Assembly: GCF_030019515.1 (NCBI RefSeq)
Contig: NZ_JASEEQ010000015.1
Span: 51,732 to 115,731 of the forward strand
Source: Nocardioides sp.
GTDB taxonomy: Bacteria; Actinomycetota; Actinomycetes; Propionibacteriales; Nocardioidaceae
Length of the DNA stretch: 64,000 bases
Reading direction: 5' to 3'
The position numbers were made by a program, and so were the translations under genes. This document shows, one piece after another, positions 59,641 through 64,000 of the stretch (position 1 is its first letter; each line of letters opens with the position of its first letter). The notes below the pieces were generated by a model. That model saw only the letters and a program-made list of their open reading frames with translations, was not told the DNA's origin and did not search any database.

Positions 59641-59993
59641 CCGTCCGCGCCTACCTGCCGACCACGATCGCGGTGCTCGCCGAGCAGTACGAGCAGGGCG
59701 CGTTCGTGGTCAGCGACGACGTCGTGGTGCTCGCCAGCGCCGCCGACGACGAGGAGGCGGAGTACGACGCCCTGATGACCGCGGCGGCCGTCTCGGCCGC
59801 CCTGGTGGCCGGCGCCGGGCGCCGCGTGGTCGTCGTCGCGGAGCTCGACCGGTCGCCCGAGACCGGGTGGACGGTCCCGCTCAAGCGGGTCGTCGCCGTG
59901 CACGCCGACACCGAGGACCGCCCGGCCGACGCGGACCCCGACGGCGACCTCGGCTGGTTCGCCACCCAGGAGATCCCCCAGCTCCTCACCTGA
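59637..59993 (+). CDS. conserved hypothetical protein (DUF6912-like)
   Basis: A 118-residue acidic protein, MTVRAYLPTTIAVLAEQYEQ at the N-terminus, with no catalytic motif. The pattern resembles actinobacterial DUF6912 proteins, which is a tentative match. GTG 59637 overlaps the acyltransferase stop, so the two are translationally coupled. Confidence 0.6.
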   Translation: MTVRAYLPTTIAVLAEQYEQGAFVVSDDVVVLASAADDEEAEYDALMTAAAVSAALVAGAGRRVVVVAELDRSPETGWTVPLKRVVAVHADTEDRPADADPDGDLGWFATQEIPQLLT

Positions 59994-60008
59994 CCCCTCG
60001 GGCAGCGC

Positions 60009-60154
60009 CGAGTCGGCGCGTCTTGCCCGTTGGGGAGGGTCGAGTCGGCGCGTCTTGCCCGCCGGCGCGGGCAGTTGGCGCCGACTCGGCTGTGGTGGGT
60101 GGGCAGTTAGCGCCGACTCGGCCGTTGTGGGCGGGCAACTGGCGCCGAGTCGGC
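60009..60154. repeat. 32-nt phased repeat array 2 (two direct plus three inverted units)
   Basis: Direct units with CGAGTCGGCGCGTCTTGCCC start at 60009 and 60041. Inverted units (GCGGGCAGTTGGCGCCGACT and relatives) start at 60067, 60099 and 60131. Within each orientation spacing is exactly 32 nt, as in array 1. The array lies in the gap before pruA; the last unit ends 32 nt before its start codon. Confidence 0.92.
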
Positions 60155-60186
60155 GTCGCCTGCCACTCCTCGCTACGCTCGCAGGC

Positions 60187-61815
60187 ATGGACGCTGTGAC
60201 CCACCCGCCGGTTCCCACGAACGAGCCGAACCTGACCTACGCGCCGGGCACCCCTGAGCGCGAGTCGTTGCTGGTCGAGATCGAGAAGCTCGAGAAGAAG
60301 CAGAAGAACCTGCGGGCCTACGTCGGTGGCCGGTGGCGGGCCGGGGGTGGCGCGGAGATCAACGTGGTGCAGCCGCACGACCACCAGCACGTGCTCGGCA
60401 CCCTGAAGAACTCCACCCAGGCCGATGCCCGGGCGGCGGTCAAGGCCGCGGCCGACGCCGCCCCGGAGTGGCGGGCGATGGACTTCGACGACCGCGCCGC
60501 GATCCTGCTCAAGGCCGCGGACCTGCTGGCCGGGCCGTGGCGCCAGCGGGTGAACGCGGCCACGGTCCTGGGCCAGTCCAAGACGCCGTTCCAGGCCGAG
60601 ATCGACGCCGCCTGCGAGCTGATCGACTTCTGGCGCTACAACGTGCACTACGCCCGCGAGATCCTGGCCGACCAGCCGATCGCGAACAGCCCGGGGGTCT
60701 GGAACCGCACGGACCACCGGCCGCTGGAGGGGTTCGTCTACGCGATCACGCCGTTCAACTTCACCGCGATCGCCGGCAACCTGCCGACCGCGCCGGCGCT
60801 GATGGGCAACACGGTGATCTGGAAGCCGTCCCCGACCCAGCAGCTCGCGGCTTCGTTGACGATGGAGCTGCTCGAGGAGGCCGGCCTCCCGCCGGGCGTG
60901 ATCAACATGCTGCCCGGCGACGGGGTCGACGTCTCGGCGGTGGCGTTGGCGCACCCGGACCTGGCCGGGATCCACTTCACCGGCTCGACCCCGACCTTCC
61001 AGCACCTGTGGCGCACCGTGGGGGAGAACATCGCCGGCTACCGGTCCTACCCGCGGATCGTGGGGGAGACCGGCGGCAAGGACTTCATCGTCGCGCACGC
61101 CTCGGCCGACCCGGGTGTGGTGCGGACCGCGATGATCCGCGGCGCGTTCGAGTTCCAGGGCCAGAAGTGCTCGGCCGCCTCGCGGGCGTACGTCGCCCGG
61201 TCGGTGTGGACCAAGATGAAGGACTCGTTCCTCTCCGAGATCGAGTCCATCACGGTCGGTGACCCCACCGACTTCTCCAACTTCATGGGCGCGGTCATCG
61301 ACGACCGGGCGTTCGCCAAGCACCGCAAGGCGATCGACCGGGCCAAGCGGTCCCGCAAGCTCGACATCGTCGCCGGCGGGACCCTGGACGACTCGACCGG
61401 CTGGTTCGTCGACCCGACCGTGGTCGAGGGCGGCGACCCGACCGACGAGATGTTCACCACCGAGTACTTCGGCCCGATCCTGGCGGTCCACGTCTTCGAG
61501 GACGGGGACTTCGAGAAGGTCGTGCGCGGCATGGAGTCCATCGCGCCGTACGCGCTGACCGGCTCGATCATCGCCCGGGACCGCCGCGCGATCGCCTGGG
61601 CCCAGGACGAGCTGCGGTTCGCAGCCGGCAACTTCTACATCAACGACAAGCCCACCGGTGCGGTCGTGGGCCAGCAGCCCTTCGGTGGCGGCCGCGCCTC
61701 GGGCACCAACGACAAGGCCGGCGCCGCGGTCAACCTCCTGCGCTGGACCTCGCCCCGCTCGATCAAGGAGACGTTCGTCCCGCCGACGGACTACCGCTAC
61801 CCCTACCTCGGCTGA
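60187..61815 (+). CDS. pruA: L-glutamate gamma-semialdehyde (delta-1-pyrroline-5-carboxylate) dehydrogenase
   Basis: A 542-residue aldehyde dehydrogenase of the P5C dehydrogenase class, which completes proline degradation to glutamate. The catalytic Cys is in FEFQGQKCSAASRAYV and the general base Glu in RIVGETGGKDFIV; FTGSTPTFQHLWRTVG is typical of this class. ATG 60187 is chosen because the family N-terminus starts there. No proline dehydrogenase gene is adjacent. Confidence 0.92.
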   Translation: MDAVTHPPVPTNEPNLTYAPGTPERESLLVEIEKLEKKQKNLRAYVGGRWRAGGGAEINVVQPHDHQHVLGTLKNSTQADARAAVKAAADAAPEWRAMDFDDRAAILLKAADLLAGPWRQRVNAATVLGQSKTPFQAEIDAACELIDFWRYNVHYAREILADQPIANSPGVWNRTDHRPLEGFVYAITPFNFTAIAGNLPTAPALMGNTVIWKPSPTQQLAASLTMELLEEAGLPPGVINMLPGDGVDVSAVALAHPDLAGIHFTGSTPTFQHLWRTVGENIAGYRSYPRIVGETGGKDFIVAHASADPGVVRTAMIRGAFEFQGQKCSAASRAYVARSVWTKMKDSFLSEIESITVGDPTDFSNFMGAVIDDRAFAKHRKAIDRAKRSRKLDIVAGGTLDDSTGWFVDPTVVEGGDPTDEMFTTEYFGPILAVHVFEDGDFEKVVRGMESIAPYALTGSIIARDRRAIAWAQDELRFAAGNFYINDKPTGAVVGQQPFGGGRASGTNDKAGAAVNLLRWTSPRSIKETFVPPTDYRYPYLG

Positions 61816-62081
61816 TGATCCTGCTGCACATGGGCGCGCTCCACCCGGTGGAGAAGGCGCTCACGCTCGTGCTGGCGTTCGGCCCGTTCCTGCTGCTCGG
61901 CCTGGTGGTCTGGCTGCGGGGCCGGGCCGAGCGCCGCGAGGACGCCCCGGCCGAGAGCATCAGCGCCGAGAACATCAGCGCCGAGAGCACCAGCGCCGAG
62001 AGCACCAGCGCCGAGAGCACCGGCGCCGAGAGCGCGCCCATCGAGAGCAGTCCCACGGAGAGCGGTCAGGTCGACAGGTAG
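61815..62081 (+). CDS. small membrane protein with Ala-Glu-Ser repeats
   Basis: An 88-residue protein with one membrane helix (about residues 15-35, LTLVLAFGPFLLLGLVVWL) and a cytoplasmic tail of AES(T/I)S repeats encoded by six 15-nt units (61953-62042). The ATG overlaps the pruA stop, so it is co-translated, and its 3' end overlaps the convergent DUF2505 gene by 16 nt. Function unknown. Confidence 0.6.
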   Translation: MILLHMGALHPVEKALTLVLAFGPFLLLGLVVWLRGRAERREDAPAESISAENISAESTSAESTSAESTGAESAPIESSPTESGQVDR

Positions 62082-62548
62082 TCGTGCCCGACCCGCTCCT
62101 CGGCGACCAGCGCCTTGCGGAGCAGGTCGGAGACCAGCCCCTCGATCCGGCCGCCGACCAGCGGCAGGTTGACCCGGATCTCCACGTCGACGGTCTCGGT
62201 GGTGGTGCCGTCGGCCTCGACGAGGGTGATGGTGCCGTCCATGTGCCCGGGCTTGCCCGGGATCGTGACGTGCAGCTCGCCGGTGTCGGGCGCCGACCAG
62301 TCCTCGCGCTGCACGATCCGGATCTCGTCGCCCACGAACTTCTTCGCGAACGACGGGATCCCTGCGGCCGGCTGCACCTGCTCGACCAGCACCGTCATCG
62401 CGTCGCCGGACCGGTCGATCTCGACATCGGCACTGAGCACCCGCTGGTACTCGCAGACCGCCTCGCGGAACCGGGGGTCGGCGAGCATCTCGACGACGTC
62501 CGCGAGCGGCGCGTCGTACGTCATCCGGTGCGTGAGGCGCCGCGACAT
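62066..62548 (-). CDS. DUF2505 protein (copy 2, SRPBCC-like)
   Basis: A 160-residue protein of the DUF2505 family, an SRPBCC/START-like ligand-binding fold: THRMTYDAPLADVVEMLADPRFREAV at the N-terminus, VNLPLVGGRIEGLVSDLLRKAL at the C-terminus. Ligand unknown. ATG 62548 overlaps the stop of its paralogue (ATGA). The two proteins share layout and motifs and arose by tandem duplication. Confidence 0.85.
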   Translation of the reverse strand: MSRRLTHRMTYDAPLADVVEMLADPRFREAVCEYQRVLSADVEIDRSGDAMTVLVEQVQPAAGIPSFAKKFVGDEIRIVQREDWSAPDTGELHVTIPGKPGHMDGTITLVEADGTTTETVDVEIRVNLPLVGGRIEGLVSDLLRKALVAEERVGHDYLST

Positions 62549-63027
62549 CAGCGGCCTGCGAGGTAGTCGACGCCGACGCCGTGCTCGGCGTCCATGCCGG
62601 CCGTCACCTTGTCGGCGAGCAGCTTCTCGAGCCTGCCGCCGATCAGGGGGACCCGGACCTTGATGTCCAGCTCCACGATCTCCACGGTGCCGGAGCCCTC
62701 GGGCCGCAGCGTGATCGTGCCCTTGAGCGTGGACGGCTTGCCCGGCGTGTCGATCTGCAGGGTGCCTCCGGTCGTGTCCGCCCACGTCTCGCGCTGGATC
62801 GCGCGGGTCGACGCGCCGGCGAAGGTGCGCGCGAACGACGGCAGGTCGTCGGTGCGCTGCTCCTGGTCGACGCTGAGCGTGAAGCCGTTGCCCTCGCGCT
62901 CGAGGGACACCTCGGCCGAGATCACGTTCTGCGCCGCGCAGGCGGCCTCGCGGAACGCCGGGTCGGCCAGCATCTCGAAGACCGCCGCCGGCGGAGCGTC
63001 GTAGCGGAGCTCGTGTCGGAACCTCAT
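62548..63027 (-). CDS. DUF2505 protein (copy 1, SRPBCC-like)
   Basis: A 159-residue paralogue of the next gene: RHELRYDAPPAAVFEMLADPAFREAA, VRVPLIGGRLEKLLADKVTAGM. DUF2505 proteins occur mostly in actinobacteria and have no established role. It is the first gene of the pair, divergent from kynA across 118 nt. Confidence 0.85.
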   Translation of the reverse strand: MRFRHELRYDAPPAAVFEMLADPAFREAACAAQNVISAEVSLEREGNGFTLSVDQEQRTDDLPSFARTFAGASTRAIQRETWADTTGGTLQIDTPGKPSTLKGTITLRPEGSGTVEIVELDIKVRVPLIGGRLEKLLADKVTAGMDAEHGVGVDYLAGR

Positions 63028-63132
63028 GCCGCACATCATGCCCGCGTCCCGCGGGTCGGCTCCACCGCCACGCAGGTCGCGGAGCCGCTCCCGGAGCTGC
63101 CGCACCGCGCCGTGGTGCAGCTCGCCACGCCC

Positions 63133-63138
63133 TAGGGT
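63133..63138 (+). promoter_or_regulatory. -10 box of kynA (leaderless)
   Basis: TAGGGT 7 nt before ATG 63146, giving a start at or next to the initiation codon. The same layout occurs at dapD. Confidence 0.6.
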
Positions 63139-63145
63139 CGGGCCC

Positions 63146-63949
63146 ATGAGCGACAACTTCGTGTCCTTCGGCGAGCAGGGTGCCCAGCTCACCTACGGCA
63201 GCTACCTGCGGCTCCCGCAGCTGCTGGACGCCCAGCACCTGGAGTCGGACCCGCCGGCGCACGACGAGCTGCTGTTCATCACGATCCACCAGGTCTACGA
63301 GCTGTGGTTCAAGCAGCTGCTCCACGAGGTCTCCGCGGCACGCGACGCGATGCTGGGCGGCGAGGCGGGTGGCCGGCTGTGGTGGGCGCAGCACCTGCTC
63401 ACCCGGGTGCACGTCATCGAGCGGGTCCTGGTCCAGCAGATCGACGTCCTGGAGACGATGACCCCACAGGAGTTCCTGGAGTTCCGGCAGCGGCTGGCCC
63501 CGGCGAGCGGGTTCCAGTCGGTGCAGTTCCGTGAGCTGGAGTTCCTCTCGGGCGCGCAGGACCGGGCATACCTCGAGCGGTTCCGTGGGATCACGCCGGC
63601 CGAGCGGCAGCGACTCGACCGGCGGCTGGAGGAGCCGACGCTCTGGGACGCGTTCCTCGTGATGCTGCGCTCCTCCGGCCTGGCCGCCGACTCCGACGAC
63701 GAGGTCTCCGCGTCGCTGCGCACCGCCGCCCACGACCGGTCGCGGTACGCCGTCGTGTGGGCGCTGTCCGAGGCGCTGCTCCAGCACGACGAGCTCGCCG
63801 CCAACTGGCGCGCCCGCCACGTCGTCATGGTCGAGCGGATGATCGGCAGCAAGTCCGGGACCGGCGGGTCGAGCGGCTCGTCGTACCTCCGCTCCCGGTT
63901 GCCGGTCCAGTACTACCCGCTGCTGTGGGGGCTGCGCAGCGAGCTCTAG
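63146..63949 (+). CDS. kynA: tryptophan 2,3-dioxygenase
   Basis: A 267-residue haem dioxygenase opening the indole ring of L-tryptophan to N-formylkynurenine. Signatures are LTYGSYLRLPQLLDAQHLES, HDELLFITIHQVYELWFKQL and, near the C-terminus, RHVVMVERMIGSKSGTGGSS with the haem-ligand His. It is at the short end of the family (about 270-300). No kynU or kynB gene is adjacent; the cyclase-family gene at 4969 belongs to the catabolic island. Confidence 0.93.
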   Translation: MSDNFVSFGEQGAQLTYGSYLRLPQLLDAQHLESDPPAHDELLFITIHQVYELWFKQLLHEVSAARDAMLGGEAGGRLWWAQHLLTRVHVIERVLVQQIDVLETMTPQEFLEFRQRLAPASGFQSVQFRELEFLSGAQDRAYLERFRGITPAERQRLDRRLEEPTLWDAFLVMLRSSGLAADSDDEVSASLRTAAHDRSRYAVVWALSEALLQHDELAANWRARHVVMVERMIGSKSGTGGSSGSSYLRSRLPVQYYPLLWGLRSEL

Positions 63950-64000
63950 GTGTACCCGGCCATCAGGTTGGTAGCAGGCGGCTGATCGGCGGCTTGCCTC

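Overview
The window comes from a high-GC actinobacterium, most likely a Nocardioides-like member of the Propionibacteriales. The signs are very high GC, many GTG starts, 4-nt ATGA/GTGA gene overlaps, short -10 boxes such as TAGGGT placed 6-8 nt upstream of leaderless starts, and actinobacterial neighbourhoods (sigE-rseA-htrA beside a divergent O-methyltransferase, fdxA-dapC, DUF3117, F420-type LLM oxidoreductase). No rRNA, tRNA, insertion sequence, prophage or CRISPR array was seen.

Layout. 1-3.2 kb: the tail of a probable mycothiol deacetylase gene, a small membrane protein, a VanW-type wall protein and a secreted lipase. 3.3-30.3 kb: a large catabolic island. It holds glycerate kinase, a PaaY/gamma-carbonic-anhydrase-like protein, a cyclase-family hydrolase, two zinc alcohol dehydrogenases, a three-subunit molybdenum hydroxylase, a Tm-1-like protein, a histidine phosphatase, a BKACE enzyme, two GntR/FCD regulators, a transaldolase-like protein, an SDR, an MBL hydrolase and a complete branched-chain-amino-acid-type ABC importer. 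It ends with a split PEP-synthase-like phosphotransferase pair, a FAH-family enzyme, a small ABM protein and an aldehyde dehydrogenase. 30.3-38.5 kb: an archaeal-type AspRS behind an apparent translational T-box, DUF389, GNAT, fdxA, dapC, a wall hydrolase, dapD and DinB genes, and a decayed Uma2 gene. 38.5-50 kb: T-box-controlled ileS, LLM oxidoreductase, dapE, LOG protein, DivIVA-like protein, M14 peptidase, enoyl-CoA hydratase, PaaX regulator, DUF3117 and pepA. 50-64 kb: the O-methyltransferase/sigE/rseA/htrA locus, a SAF/CpaE-like pair, a cupredoxin-like lipoprotein with a polytopic membrane protein, a WS/DGAT-like acyltransferase, pruA, a DUF2505 pair and tryptophan 2,3-dioxygenase.

How the island may work. 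Six near-identical sites with the palindromic core GATTATCGATAATC occur only in the island. At five promoters with a TTGAC-type -35 they sit on or just after the -10, so one regulator, probably one of the two local GntR/FCD proteins, should control all of them. The importer would bring in a substrate, and the PEP-synthase-like pair (the arrangement of phenylphosphate synthase and of CreHI of p-cresol catabolism) could phosphorylate a hydroxyl. Molybdenum hydroxylase, alcohol dehydrogenases and aldehyde dehydrogenase would oxidise it, the histidine phosphatase could remove phosphate, and FAH, cyclase and BKACE enzymes would cleave the carbon skeleton. The substrate is unknown and the pathway is inference.

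Several non-coding structures recur between genes. They are a composite two-palindrome element in three convergent gaps, two arrays of an about 22-nt motif phased at exactly 32 nt with inversions, and a GACGTC-ended hairpin repeat.
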